This document shows, piece after piece, positions 26,742 through 35,182 of a stretch of 64,000 nucleotides of DNA. Below the pieces are notes generated by a model, which was not told the DNA's origin, searched no databases, and saw only the letters and a list, made by a program, of their open reading frames with translations. The position numbers were made by a program, and so were the translations under genes. Origin of the DNA: Saccharothrix sp. S26 (GTDB lineage Bacteria > Actinomycetota > Actinomycetes > Mycobacteriales > Pseudonocardiaceae); assembly GCF_021390395.1 (NCBI RefSeq), contig NZ_JAJUWT010000011.1:62001-126000 (forward strand), written 5' to 3'. Position 1 is the stretch's first letter. Every line of letters begins with the position of its first letter.

Positions 26742-27694
26742 CGTGGCACCCTGCGGCGGATCGGCTGACGCCCGAGGCGCTGGTCGTGGAACAGGACCGC
26801 CGGGTGGTCGGGCTGTCGGGGTGGCTGGCGGACGCGGCGGTGACCGCGGTGGGCAGCGGACGGCTGTTGCAGGTGCTGACGCCGTCGTACAGCCGCATCA
26901 CCTACCCGTTGGAAGTCATGTTCGGCGCGGGCCGCAGCCAGTGGGTGGTCCGCGACGGCACGGGGTTCCGCGACGGCTTCACCGGCGTGCCGATGCACTG
27001 GAACGGCAACCGATTCGCGCCCACCGAGGGCGCGCTGCCCGAGATCACCCTGCCGCCCGCCGGCAGCGGGGGCATCGAGGTGCTCGCGGTCGCGTCCCAC
27101 CCGGCGGCGGCCACCCTGGAGCTCGGCACCGTGGCCGACCACGTGTTCCGGGCGTTGACCGGCGACCAGCCGACGGGGTGGGGCGTGTCCGAACCCGCGA
27201 CCCACCCGTGGTCCCGCCGCGAGGTCACCGCTCACTGCCGCGAGCGCAGCCCCCGGCCCACGCGCGTCGTCGTGGTCGGTGACGACGCGGTGGGCGTGCT
27301 CGAAGTGGAACGCGTCGACACCGGCGTGCTGGAACGCGTGAAGGTCTCGGGCCCGGCGAGCGGTCGGGTCGGCCAGGACGCGGTCGAGGCCATGGTGGAC
27401 GCGCTGGCCCCGACCGCCAGAACGGTGGTCGTCTCCGTGCACCCGACGCGGGTGGCGGGTGCCCGGCCGTCGACCCCGACCCCGCCCGCCCTGCCGTACG
27501 GCATCCTGATCGGCGCGGAAGCCGTGACGGACCCCGAGCTGGCTCGATCGGCGCCTGCCCCATCCGCCCGACTGGCCGGCCGCCCGGACCGCCCGTCGTG
27601 CTGGGTCCGCCTGAGCGGCGGGCCTCGAGCCCCGTACGAAACCCTGACCGCCGTGCTCCGGCACTTCGGCCTGCCGGAGCAGCCGACGGGGTGA
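26726..27694 (+). CDS. Hypothetical protein, last gene of the eccD-eccC operon
   Basis: A 322-residue cytoplasmic-looking protein. GTG 26726 is preceded by GGAGGT at five bases and overlaps the previous gene by 16 bp. Conserved-looking stretches are SYSRITYPLEVMFGAG, GGIEVLAVASHPAAATLELG and a C-terminal SGGPRAPYETLTAVLRHFG. It does not match EspG, mycosin, EccB or EccE. It ends 3 bp from the end of the convergent minus-strand operon. Confidence 0.7.
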   Translation: MVEPVTWHPAADRLTPEALVVEQDRRVVGLSGWLADAAVTAVGSGRLLQVLTPSYSRITYPLEVMFGAGRSQWVVRDGTGFRDGFTGVPMHWNGNRFAPTEGALPEITLPPAGSGGIEVLAVASHPAAATLELGTVADHVFRALTGDQPTGWGVSEPATHPWSRREVTAHCRERSPRPTRVVVVGDDAVGVLEVERVDTGVLERVKVSGPASGRVGQDAVEAMVDALAPTARTVVVSVHPTRVAGARPSTPTPPALPYGILIGAEAVTDPELARSAPAPSARLAGRPDRPSCWVRLSGGPRAPYETLTAVLRHFGLPEQPTG

Positions 27695-27697
27695 CGC

Positions 27698-28369
27698 TCA
27701 GGCCGGTTGCTCGGCCGCGCGCGTCTCGGCGACCACGCGCAGCTGCGCCGCCTTGCGCCGAACGGGCTGGGGCGCGGCCTGGTCGTGCTCCAACGCCGCG
27801 AAGTAGGGGATCTCGCGGATCGCTGCCACGTCCAGGACGATGCCCAGCAGCTGCACCGCAGTGCGGTCATCGACCCTGGGCACCGCGTCCTTGAGGAGCG
27901 CGACCAGCCGATCCCGGTCCTGCTCGGCGGCGGTGTCCCGGACGGCGGTGCGCAACCAGTGCAGCGCCGCGGTCGTCAGCTCGCCGACCGCCCGTGAAAC
28001 CCAGAACTGCTCGACCGCCTCGGCGGTGAGAGCCGGTCCGTCGACGTCCCTGAGCCGATCGGCGTGCTCCTGACCGAGCCAGTCCCGGATCGCCGGGACG
28101 GTGACGTCCGCGAGCGACGGCATGTCGGCGGCGAACTTCCGGTCCACGACGAACCACTGCTCGTGGAACGCCTCGGGCAGCACGGGTTCCGGGTCGTCCC
28201 GGTGCTCGGCCAGGAAGTCCAGCGAGTGCTCCAACGCCGAGAGGGCGACCGTGCGGTTCGCGGCATCGGGGGGCAACGCCTTCACGCCCCGGTTGAGCTC
28301 GCCGAAGTCGGATGCGGACCATGGCCGGGGCAACGCCCTCAGCGGCTCCGGCACCAGGTGGGTGGTCAC
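27698..28369 (-). CDS. Putative immunity protein to the adjacent WXG-headed toxin
   Basis: A 223-residue, mostly helical, acidic protein with no signal peptide. GTG 28369 overlaps the stop of the large toxin-like gene as GTGA. Directly following a polymorphic-toxin gene on the same strand and coupled to it is the standard position of an immunity gene. No family is recognised; sequence features are FHEQWFVVDRKFAADMPS and AIRDWLGQEHADRLRDVD. The immunity role is inferred only from context. Confidence 0.6.
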   Translation of the reverse strand: MTTHLVPEPLRALPRPWSASDFGELNRGVKALPPDAANRTVALSALEHSLDFLAEHRDDPEPVLPEAFHEQWFVVDRKFAADMPSLADVTVPAIRDWLGQEHADRLRDVDGPALTAEAVEQFWVSRAVGELTTAALHWLRTAVRDTAAEQDRDRLVALLKDAVPRVDDRTAVQLLGIVLDVAAIREIPYFAALEHDQAAPQPVRRKAAQLRVVAETRAAEQPA

Positions 28370-30558
28370 AGGAAATCAACTCCGTACGGTGCGAGGAACT
28401 CCTTGGCGGCCGTGAGGTTCGGCATGTGCTTCTCGAACCAGGGGCCTGCCTGACCGCGACCGGGCGGCAAGCCGTGCACACTGCTCGTCGAGGCCTCCGT
28501 TACCGCGTTGCGCAACTTGTCCAGCTGGGCAGGGGTGAGCACGCGCTCCCCGATTGTCACGGTCACGTCGTTCTCGATCAACTCGTCGATGGCGGACCGG
28601 CCCTTCGCCCTGCTGAACAGGCCGGTCCACCCCTCGTCGGTGTAGATCCTGATCCCGATCTCACGGCCCGGCGCCGCATCACGCCAGCCGATCATCCGCC
28701 TGAACTGGTCCGGATCTTCGGCGAGCTTGCTCGCGAAGGTCTGCGCGCCGTACTTGACCTCGTCGAGATGCACCACCCCGTCGGCGGTCTGGTAGACGAG
28801 GTCCGCCTGGGGGACGTCACCCGTCCTGACCACGGTGCCGTTGCCGAGGTCGATCCGCTCGTCGATCACCGCGCTGAGCGCGATCCTGCTCTCGGGCGCG
28901 AGCCGGCCGCTGTCGAGCAGGTCCCGCGCCGCCCACAGCTCGGCCGCGGCGCCACGCGCGTGAGTCGCGTCGCCACCCATCTGCTCGTAGAAGTCCTTGA
29001 CGATGTCGTCGATCCGGCGGGGTGAACCCGCCAGCCGACCCGACTCGTCGAGGCGAGCCAGGTCGTTGGCTGCGTTCTCGGGCAACCCCTCCGGCAGGTC
29101 GGTCCGGTCGAGCCACCGTTGGGCGTCGCCGTCGACACCGAGCCGGTTCGCGAGGTCCACCACACGGTCCCGGTGGGCGGGAGGCAGGTCGGGCCGGCTG
29201 GTGGCGTCGGCGCTCGGGGTTCCGCCGGGGGGAACCTGGTGGCCGTCGGTGGACGGCCGGTCACCGTGCGGCGTGAAGGAGTCGCCCACGCTGCCCGGCG
29301 GGTGACCGCCTGGCGGATTCGCGTCCATGTGCACGACGTTCGGCTGGTGCGGACCACCGGGCATCTCGACGTCGAAGCGGTGGCCCGGTGGGACGTCGCC
29401 GGCGATGGCGAGCATCGGGCCGAGCGGAGGGATGGTGATGTTGAGCCGCTCCGCCAGGCGGAGGCCCAGTTCGCCGACCGTCGGCATCTTGTTCAGGAAC
29501 TCGCCCGCCCGGATGAGACCCGCACCGATCTTGGCGCCCGCCGCACCCACCTGGAGGCTGTGCAGACCGGCGCCCGCGCCGCGCAAGCCCGAGCCGGCGC
29601 CCTTCGTGCCGACCACGGCGGACACGATGTTGAACGTGGCGGTGCCCGCCGCCCGGGCGTTGTCCTCGCCCCACTGGTCGTAGGCGATGATCGTCTTGCC
29701 CGCGTTCAGCAGCAGGTTGCCCATGGCCCCGCGTTCGAAGCCGGGCATGCCGATGGTCTGGTCGAACAGGATGCCGACCGGGTTGGAGTAGGTGGCCACG
29801 GCGATCACGAACGTGCCCAGGCCCTTCCACGCCGCACCGGCCGCGCCCCAGGACCACTCGCCGGTCGTCGGGTCGCGGCCGATGAGCGCGCCGAGGTCGG
29901 TGACGAACGTCTTGACCCCGTCCCACATGCCGCCGAAGAAGGCGCCGACGTCGCCCCAGAACCCCCGGTCGTGCTTCTCGGGCGAGCCCCACGGCACGTC
30001 CTTGGCCCCGTTGAGCTGCTCGGCGGTGTAGCCGTACTCGCCGGTCTCGACCTTGCCGTCGCCGTTCTCCGCGCGGTACTGCACCCCGCCCGCGTACAGC
30101 GAGTTGATCGCGTTGGCGCACTTGCGCTGCGCTTCGAAGAACGCGGCGACCTGGACGCCGACCGAGTCGCGCAGCTTGTTGTGCTGGGCGACCTTGCCCT
30201 TGTCCTCGCGCCAGTCCTCGTCGTCCTTCGTGGACGCGACGAACGCCTCCGCCTGCGTGCGGAGCGTCCGCAGGGCGTTCTGGATCTCCCGGACCTCGGC
30301 GGCGTACCGGGTCAGGGCGGTGCCGACGGCCCGCACGTCCTCGCCAACCGACGCGGTCATCGCCTGGACCGGCGCGGTCGCCGCGAGCAGCTGCCCGACC
30401 TCGGGCGCCCGGTAGACACCCGAGAGGCCCTGCCAGGTGCTGTTGACCTGACGGCCGGTGGCGGTGAAGTCCGCGGCGAACTTGCCGACCGCCGCGGCGT
30501 GGGCGGTGAGCTGGTCCATGTCGCCCTGGATCTGCGGGATCTCACCCGGGTTGATCAT
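28366..30558 (-). CDS. Type VII-exported polymorphic toxin with PD-(D/E)xK-like nuclease tail
   Basis: 730 residues. Residues 1-115 form a helical hairpin with W42-Q-G44, a WXG motif. Then come a middle region with hydrophobic stretches (FFGGMWDGVKTF, YSNPVGILFD), a Pro/Gly/His-rich spacer (about residues 400-470), and a C-terminal domain. There ADLVYQTADGVVHLDEVKYG gives D586 ... E600-V-K602, the spacing of PD-(D/E)xK nucleases. This is the layout of ESX-exported antibacterial toxins. ATG 30558 overlaps the upstream gene (ATGA); the downstream gene is a likely immunity protein. Nuclease identity is inferred from one motif. Confidence 0.7.
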   Translation of the reverse strand: MINPGEIPQIQGDMDQLTAHAAAVGKFAADFTATGRQVNSTWQGLSGVYRAPEVGQLLAATAPVQAMTASVGEDVRAVGTALTRYAAEVREIQNALRTLRTQAEAFVASTKDDEDWREDKGKVAQHNKLRDSVGVQVAAFFEAQRKCANAINSLYAGGVQYRAENGDGKVETGEYGYTAEQLNGAKDVPWGSPEKHDRGFWGDVGAFFGGMWDGVKTFVTDLGALIGRDPTTGEWSWGAAGAAWKGLGTFVIAVATYSNPVGILFDQTIGMPGFERGAMGNLLLNAGKTIIAYDQWGEDNARAAGTATFNIVSAVVGTKGAGSGLRGAGAGLHSLQVGAAGAKIGAGLIRAGEFLNKMPTVGELGLRLAERLNITIPPLGPMLAIAGDVPPGHRFDVEMPGGPHQPNVVHMDANPPGGHPPGSVGDSFTPHGDRPSTDGHQVPPGGTPSADATSRPDLPPAHRDRVVDLANRLGVDGDAQRWLDRTDLPEGLPENAANDLARLDESGRLAGSPRRIDDIVKDFYEQMGGDATHARGAAAELWAARDLLDSGRLAPESRIALSAVIDERIDLGNGTVVRTGDVPQADLVYQTADGVVHLDEVKYGAQTFASKLAEDPDQFRRMIGWRDAAPGREIGIRIYTDEGWTGLFSRAKGRSAIDELIENDVTVTIGERVLTPAQLDKLRNAVTEASTSSVHGLPPGRGQAGPWFEKHMPNLTAAKEFLAPYGVDFL

Positions 30559-30908
30559 CGCGGTCGCGCACCGCCTCCCGGCAACGCGGCCCGCGGGTCG
30601 GGCGCGGCGGACGCGGCAGCCTGGGCGTTCGCCGCCATCTCCAGGTCGCCCTGCACGTAGTGGTTGGTGGCCTGGGCGGCGGCGTTCATGCAGGCGGACG
30701 TGCGGGTGAACACGAACCGGACGTCCGCCTGCTTGGCCTGCAAGAACCCCTGCACGGCCTGGGCCACGATCCCCGACCCCGACTGGGCGACCGCACCGCG
30801 CAGGGCGGCGTCGAGGCTTGCGACCTGCGCGTCGAACTGCGAAGCCACGGCGTGCGTCTGCCCGAGTACACCGCGTACGCCGTTGGGCGAGATGTCCCAC
30901 TTCGTCAT
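30555..30908 (-). CDS. WXG100-like small secretion partner (DUF6507-like)
   Basis: A 117-residue helical protein beginning MTKWDISPNGVRGVLGQT and rich in Ala/Gln through two helices, resembling DUF6507/ESAT-6-like small proteins in type VII loci. The C-terminus is disordered (PDPRAALPGGGARPR). ATG 30908 follows a G-rich ribosome-binding site and its stop is coupled to the toxin gene by ATGA. It probably forms a heterodimer with the toxin N-terminus for export, as Lap/WXG partners do in other type VII toxins. Confidence 0.7.
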   Translation of the reverse strand: MTKWDISPNGVRGVLGQTHAVASQFDAQVASLDAALRGAVAQSGSGIVAQAVQGFLQAKQADVRFVFTRTSACMNAAAQATNHYVQGDLEMAANAQAAASAAPDPRAALPGGGARPR

Positions 30909-30944
30909 CGTCGAACCCCCCTGGTCAGTCGGATGCGCACCGGG

Positions 30945-31247
30945 TCAACCGATCCCCTGCACCGCCGACCGAGCCCGGGCCAGCGTCGTGCCCGCCGTCT
31001 CGTCGTTGCGGGACATCGTGGTCTTGACCAGGTCGAGGATCTGCCGGACCTCGCCCGCGGCCCGGTTCCACCGGTCCTCCACAGCGCGGTAGTCCTCGGA
31101 CACCCCGTCGGCCTGGAAGTCCGCCATGGCGGCGGCGACGTCGGCGCTGCGCTGGGCGATCGCGGTCTCCAACCGGGCCACGATCCCGGCCAGGTCGCTC
31201 TGGACCTGCTGGGACACACCGACGTCGAAGCTCCTGCGGTCGTTCAC
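30945..31247 (-). CDS. WXG100-superfamily (ESAT-6-like) protein
   Basis: A 100-residue two-helix protein. The turn region carries YRAVEDRWNRAAGEVRQI with Trp at the expected place, though the classic WxG is WNR. Such sequences are annotated as pore-forming ESAT-6 family proteins. GTG 31247 is preceded by GGGGGG at seven bases. It sits in the small-protein part of the toxin operon, 36 bp upstream of the DUF6507-like gene. Confidence 0.75.
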   Translation of the reverse strand: MNDRRSFDVGVSQQVQSDLAGIVARLETAIAQRSADVAAAMADFQADGVSEDYRAVEDRWNRAAGEVRQILDLVKTTMSRNDETAGTTLARARSAVQGIG

Positions 31248-31264
31248 CTGGAATCCCCCCTTCG

Positions 31265-31600
31265 TCAGCGGTTGCCGGAGAACCGGGCGGCGTCGAAGTT
31301 CGCGGACGACTGGGCGGACGCCGCGTTGTCCGCCATCTCGGCGTCACCCTGGCCGAACGCGCTGTCCATCCCGCTCTGGCCACCGAGGATCGCGGCCAGA
31401 GCGCCGTTGAGGTCGGCGGTGATCGCGTCCGCGTTGGCCTTGAAGGCGTCGAACTTCTGCCGACCGATGCCGTTGAAATTGCCCTGCAACGGCTCCGCGG
31501 CCACCAGGAGCTGGCGGACGAGACCGCCCAGGTCCTCGGTCGCCCCCCGGGTTTGGCGTGTCAGGTTGCCGAGGGTCTGCGCCCCCATGTCGAACTTCAT
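31265..31600 (-). CDS. WXG100-superfamily protein, first gene of the toxin operon
   Basis: 111 residues (MKFDMGAQTLGNLTRQTRG ...), two long helices around FNGIGRQKFDAFKANAD, where FNG replaces WxG. The start ATG 31600 has GGAGGA five bases upstream. First gene of the minus-strand type VII operon. Likely a substrate or co-substrate of the EccC motor encoded by the convergent operon. Confidence 0.78.
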   Translation of the reverse strand: MKFDMGAQTLGNLTRQTRGATEDLGGLVRQLLVAAEPLQGNFNGIGRQKFDAFKANADAITADLNGALAAILGGQSGMDSAFGQGDAEMADNAASAQSSANFDAARFSGNR

Positions 31601-31997
31601 GACGTCCTCCGAATAGCAACGCGAAACATGATCGAGTGTTCGGCGTCTTCCCCCAGTATCGATGGTACAGAGCGAAGTCGACTCGGTCACAAGGTTCCCC
31701 AGAGCCACCCGATTGGGTTAGATCAGCACATCAGACCAGGTCAGGCGCCATGCACAGAACGGGACAACAATCCGCAAAACTGCGGCCACTAACGTTGCCC
31801 ACTGAATAGGAACCACGGTGGATCAGTACACGTGAGAGCGAATCCCGCCATTCTTCGCCTACACCTGCAACTCCCACGCCGCAACCAAGACCCTCACCCG
31901 TGGCCGTCCCCTGCAACAGGCGACACCGCCCGACGCGGCAGTGTGACCGTCAGCACGTCACTCGGAAGACCTCCGGCACACGATCCCCCGAATGCGT
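31601..31997. other. Gene-free upstream region of the toxin operon
   Basis: No gene supported. The stretch is less GC-rich than its neighbours and contains the palindromic site at 31769-31785. It separates the type VII operon from the tRNA pair and should hold the operon's promoter, which I could not place with confidence. Confidence 0.5.
31769..31785 (-). promoter_or_regulatory. Palindromic site upstream of the WXG100/toxin operon
   Basis: On the minus strand this reads CCGCAGTTTTGCGGATT, matching 15 of 17 bases of the site at 19853-19869 and pointing toward its operon in the same way. The arms CCGCA/TGCGG are conserved in both. It lies 168 bp before the first WXG100 start. Confidence 0.55.
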
Positions 31998-32033
31998 CAG
32001 GGCCCCTGTGGAAACTTCTCCACAGGGGCCCTG
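31998..32033 (-). terminator. Hairpin terminator downstream of tRNA-Arg
   Basis: The arms CAGGGCCCCTGTGG and CCACAGGGGCCCTG pair perfectly over 14 bp with an 8-nt loop, eight bases past the 3' end of tRNA-Arg. Confidence 0.8.
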
Positions 32034-32040
32034 AGCGGTG

Positions 32041-32113
32041 CGCGCTCGGCAGGATTCGAACCTGCAACCTTCTGATCCGTAGTCAGATGCTCTATCCGTT
32101 GAGCTACGAGCGC
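32041..32113 (-). tRNA. tRNA-Arg (anticodon ACG)
   Basis: 73 nt fold into a cloverleaf: acceptor GCGCTCG/CGAGCGC, anticodon stem TCTGA/TCAGA with loop CTACGGA (ACG), and T-arm GCAGGTTCGAATCCTGC. Discriminator base G; CCA is not encoded. ACG (read as ICG) serves CGU/CGC/CGA. Confidence 0.95.
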
Positions 32114-32152
32114 ATCGTTCTTCAGTTGTCACCCGGCCGGAGCTGGGTGTTG

Positions 32153-32242
32153 CGGAGGCTCCGGGATTTGAACCCGGGATGGGCGATAAACCCAAACCGC
32201 ATTAGCAGTGCGGCGCCATAGACCAGACTAGGCGAAGCCTCC
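32153..32242 (-). tRNA. tRNA-Ser (anticodon GCT)
   Basis: 90 nt with a long variable arm as in type II tRNAs: acceptor GGAGGCT/AGCCTCC, anticodon stem CCGCA/TGCGG with loop CTGCTAA (GCT), and T-arm CCCGGGTTCAAATCCCGGG. Discriminator G. It lies 39 bp upstream of tRNA-Arg on the same strand, so the two may be co-transcribed. Confidence 0.95.
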
Positions 32243-32296
32243 CGGAGCCCCTCGGCTACGACGCATAGATTACACATGCCCCCGGTGGGATAGCAA

Positions 32297-32351
32297 AACG
32301 CCCCCCTCTTTACCGCGTCTGCGCTGGTCAGGGGCGGTGGAGGGGGGCGTT
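32297..32351 (-). terminator. Hairpin terminator after acetoacetyl-CoA synthetase
   Basis: AACGCCCCCCTC (32297-32308) and GAGGGGGGCGTT (32340-32351) form a perfect 12-bp stem with a 31-nt loop, ten bases beyond the gene's stop. Confidence 0.7.
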
Positions 32352-32360
32352 GCGGCGGGC

Positions 32361-34358
32361 TCAGGCGGGGTCGGGGTGAGGTAGGTCTCGGGACAGGTCG
32401 AGGAATGGGCGCAGGGAGGCCGGGTTGCGCAGGGCGTCCAGGCTGACCGCGCGCTCGGGCGGGGTGCCCGCCAGGATCTTCTTCACCGGCACCTCGCACT
32501 TCTTGCCGTTGAGCGTCCTGGGGATCTCGGCCACGGCGACGAACCGGTTCGGCACGTGGCGCGGCGAGAGGTTGGTCCGCAGTTCCGTCCTCAGCCTCGG
32601 TTCCAGCTCGGCCAGGGTGGTGCCCGGCTCCAGGACCAGGAAGCACAGCAGTTCGCCGTCGGTGCGGCCGGCGCCCGACGTGTCGATGACCAACGAGTCC
32701 TCGACGCCGGGCAGGCCCTCGACGACGCGGTAGAACTCGCTGGTGCCCATGCGGACGCCGCCGCGGTTGAGGGTGGAGTCGCTGCGGCCGTAGATGACGG
32801 CCGAGCCGCGGGGGGTGATCCGGATCCAGTCGCCGTGCCGCCAGACGCCGTCGAAGGTGGAGAAGTACGCGTCACGCAGCTTCGCGCCGTCCTCGTCGCC
32901 CCAGAAGAACACCGGCATCGACGGCATCGGCTCGGTGATCACCAGCTCGCCGACCTCGTCGACGACCGGCTCACCGGACTCCGAGTAGGACGCCACGGCC
33001 GCGCCCAGCGCCCGGCACGAGAGCTCGCCCAGCCAGACCGGCAGGTCGGGCGCGGCCGCCACGAACGCCGTGCACAGGTCGGTGCCGCCGGAGACCGACG
33101 CGATCTGCACGTCCGGGCTCACGGCCGACGCGATCCAGCGGAAGCCCTCGGGCGTCAGGGGCGCGCCGGTGGAGCCGACCACGCGCAGGCCCGTCAGGTC
33201 GAAGCGCTCGGCCGGGTGGAGGCCCTCCTTCAGGCACGACTGGATGTACGGCGCGGACGTGCCGAAGTACGTCACGCGGTGCTGCTCGGCCAGGTGCCAC
33301 AGCACGGTCAGGTCGGGGTGCGCGGGACTGCCGTCGAACAGCACGATCGTGGACCCGACCAGCAGGCCGGACACGAGGAAGTTCCACATCATCCAGCCGG
33401 TGGTGGTGAACCAGAAGAACCGGTCGCCCGGACCGAGGTCGCTGTGCAGCGCCAGCATCTTCAGGTGCTCGAGCACGATCCCGCCGTGCCCCTGCACGAT
33501 GCCCTTGGGCAGCCCGGTCGTGCCCGACGAGTACAGCACCCACAGCGGGTGGTCGAACGGCACGGGCTCGAAGGCCATCGGCGCGTCCGCGTGCTCGGAC
33601 AGCAGGGAGTCCCAGGTCACCGCGTTCGGCAGCGGGGTGCCGCCGACGTAGTCGATCATCACGGTGGCGCGCAGCGACCCGATCTGAGACCTCAGCTGCT
33701 CCACCGTCGGCCGCACGTCGAACGCCCGCCCGTTGTACCGGTACCCGTCGACGGCCACGAGCACGGTCGGCGAGATCTGCGCGAAGCGGTCCGCGATCGC
33801 CCGCGCGCCGAAGTCCGGCGAGCACGACGACCAGGTCGCGCCCAGCGACGCGGCCGCCAGGAACGCGATCAGCGCCTCCGGCGAGTTCGGCACCAGCGCC
33901 ACCACCCGGTCACCCCGCCGCACGCCCAGCGACTCGAACCCGGCGCGCACGGCGGCCACCCGGCGGCGCAGCTCGCCGTACGTCAGCTGCGACGACAGCC
34001 CGTCCTCGCGGTGGAACACGACCGCCAAGTCGTCGTCCGGGCCCCTGAGGGCGTGCTCCGCGTAGTTCAGCGTGGCGCCGGGGAACCAGGACGCGCCGGG
34101 CATCACGCGGGCCTCCAGCACGCGCGTGGGCCCGCTGTGGAACACCACCTCGAAGAACTCCGCGATCGCGCCCCAGAACCCCTCCAGGTCGGAGGTGGAC
34201 CACTGCCACAGCGACTCGTAGTCGGGCAGGTCCAGTCCCTTGGTCGAGGCGAGCCAGGAGCGGAACGCGGTCATCCGGCTGTCCTGGACCCGGTCGGGGT
34301 CAGGGCGCCACAGGACTTCCGCCTCGCCGGCGGCGTCGCCGGCACGCATCTCGGTCAT
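32361..34358 (-). CDS. Acetoacetate-CoA ligase
   Basis: A 665-residue adenylate-forming enzyme that activates acetoacetate with ATP and CoA. It has the N-terminal acetyl/acetoacetyl-CoA-synthetase domain (LWQWSTSDLEGFWGAIAEFF), the P-loop-like LYSSGTTGLPKGIVQGHGG, the GWMMWNFLVSGL segment typical of acetoacetyl-CoA synthetase, the hinge YGRSDSTLNRGGVRMG, and the C-terminal catalytic Lys in LNGKKCEVPVKK. The length fits the family (about 650). ATG 34358 (MTEMRAG) has a weak ribosome-binding site; ATG 34349 is an alternative. It supports use of ketone bodies or acetoacetate. Confidence 0.93.
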   Translation of the reverse strand: MTEMRAGDAAGEAEVLWRPDPDRVQDSRMTAFRSWLASTKGLDLPDYESLWQWSTSDLEGFWGAIAEFFEVVFHSGPTRVLEARVMPGASWFPGATLNYAEHALRGPDDDLAVVFHREDGLSSQLTYGELRRRVAAVRAGFESLGVRRGDRVVALVPNSPEALIAFLAAASLGATWSSCSPDFGARAIADRFAQISPTVLVAVDGYRYNGRAFDVRPTVEQLRSQIGSLRATVMIDYVGGTPLPNAVTWDSLLSEHADAPMAFEPVPFDHPLWVLYSSGTTGLPKGIVQGHGGIVLEHLKMLALHSDLGPGDRFFWFTTTGWMMWNFLVSGLLVGSTIVLFDGSPAHPDLTVLWHLAEQHRVTYFGTSAPYIQSCLKEGLHPAERFDLTGLRVVGSTGAPLTPEGFRWIASAVSPDVQIASVSGGTDLCTAFVAAAPDLPVWLGELSCRALGAAVASYSESGEPVVDEVGELVITEPMPSMPVFFWGDEDGAKLRDAYFSTFDGVWRHGDWIRITPRGSAVIYGRSDSTLNRGGVRMGTSEFYRVVEGLPGVEDSLVIDTSGAGRTDGELLCFLVLEPGTTLAELEPRLRTELRTNLSPRHVPNRFVAVAEIPRTLNGKKCEVPVKKILAGTPPERAVSLDALRNPASLRPFLDLSRDLPHPDPA

Positions 34359-34417
34359 ACCTGCAGTTCCTAGCCGATCCGACGGCCCGCAACCACAGCG
34401 GGCATCCACACATCGGA

Positions 34418-35182
34418 TCAGTTCCGGCCGGCGCTCGCCACCAGTCCCTCGACCGCGGAGATCAGCCTCGGCGCGTCCGTTGGCGCGACGACCAGCCACC
34501 CGTCGTCGCGGCGCACGAGGTAGCGGCCCTCGGCGGTGTCCAGCCACGACACGACGGCGCCGGTCGGGTGCAGGTAGCCCGCGCGGTTGCGGGCGATCAC
34601 GCCGACCTGGCCACCGCCGCTGCGCGTGGTGACCGCGCGCATCAGGGTGTTCGCCTCGGGTTCGCGCAGGCCGACGGACCGCAGCACGTCGAGGAAGCCC
34701 TCGCTGCCGTCGTCCTGCCCGGCCTTGCCCGCGGCCAGGTAGTCGTCCCAGCGCACGTTCACCGACCGGCCGCTGCCGGGCGGCGCGGGCGGCAGGGTGT
34801 TGACCGTGGTGGCGGCCAGCGCGGTCGGCCGGAACCCGGCGACCTGCACCTGGTTGCCGAGCCTGCCCGCGAACGCGCCGTGCCAGGCGGCCGTGGCCAA
34901 CCCGCGCGCCTGAGCGCCGCGCACGGTGAAGAACACCTCCAGGCCGACCTCGAACTCGGCCAGGCCGCGCAGCAGCCCGTACAGCTCCTCGTCCGGCCGC
35001 TGCACGGTGCCGAGGCCGCGGGCGGCCAGGTCGCGGGACGCGGTCTCGACCAGCGCGTCCCGCTCCTGCCGGGTGTGCCCGAAGTGCCGGGTGCCGAGCG
35101 GTACCGGGTGGGCGTCGCGGTGGACCGACTGCCAGAGCAGGAAGAACTCCACTTCGCTGAGCCGGAAGACGCGTTCGGTCAC
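34418..35182 (-). CDS. espG: ESX secretion-associated protein EspG
   Basis: 254 residues. FRLSEVEFFLLWQSV at the start, the central beta segments (VFFTVRGAQARGLATAAWHG) and the C-terminal GQVGVIARNRAGYLHPTGAV ... WLDTAEGRYLVRRDD are typical of EspG, the cytoplasmic chaperone that binds the tip of PE-PPE heterodimers and delivers them to the secretion machine. GTG 35182 overlaps the upstream PPE-like gene by GTGA, so chaperone and client are coupled. Confidence 0.85.
   Translation of the reverse strand: MTERVFRLSEVEFFLLWQSVHRDAHPVPLGTRHFGHTRQERDALVETASRDLAARGLGTVQRPDEELYGLLRGLAEFEVGLEVFFTVRGAQARGLATAAWHGAFAGRLGNQVQVAGFRPTALAATTVNTLPPAPPGSGRSVNVRWDDYLAAGKAGQDDGSEGFLDVLRSVGLREPEANTLMRAVTTRSGGGQVGVIARNRAGYLHPTGAVVSWLDTAEGRYLVRRDDGWLVVAPTDAPRLISAVEGLVASAGRN

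Noticed and set aside
31998..32033. Hairpin read as an attachment site next to tRNA genes
   Set aside because: It is a symmetric terminator right after tRNA-Arg; no integrase or direct repeat of the tRNA 3' end is seen nearby.
32122..32646. Minus-strand frame running through the tRNA-Ser gene into acsA
   Set aside because: It covers a clear tRNA and a different frame of acetoacetyl-CoA synthetase.
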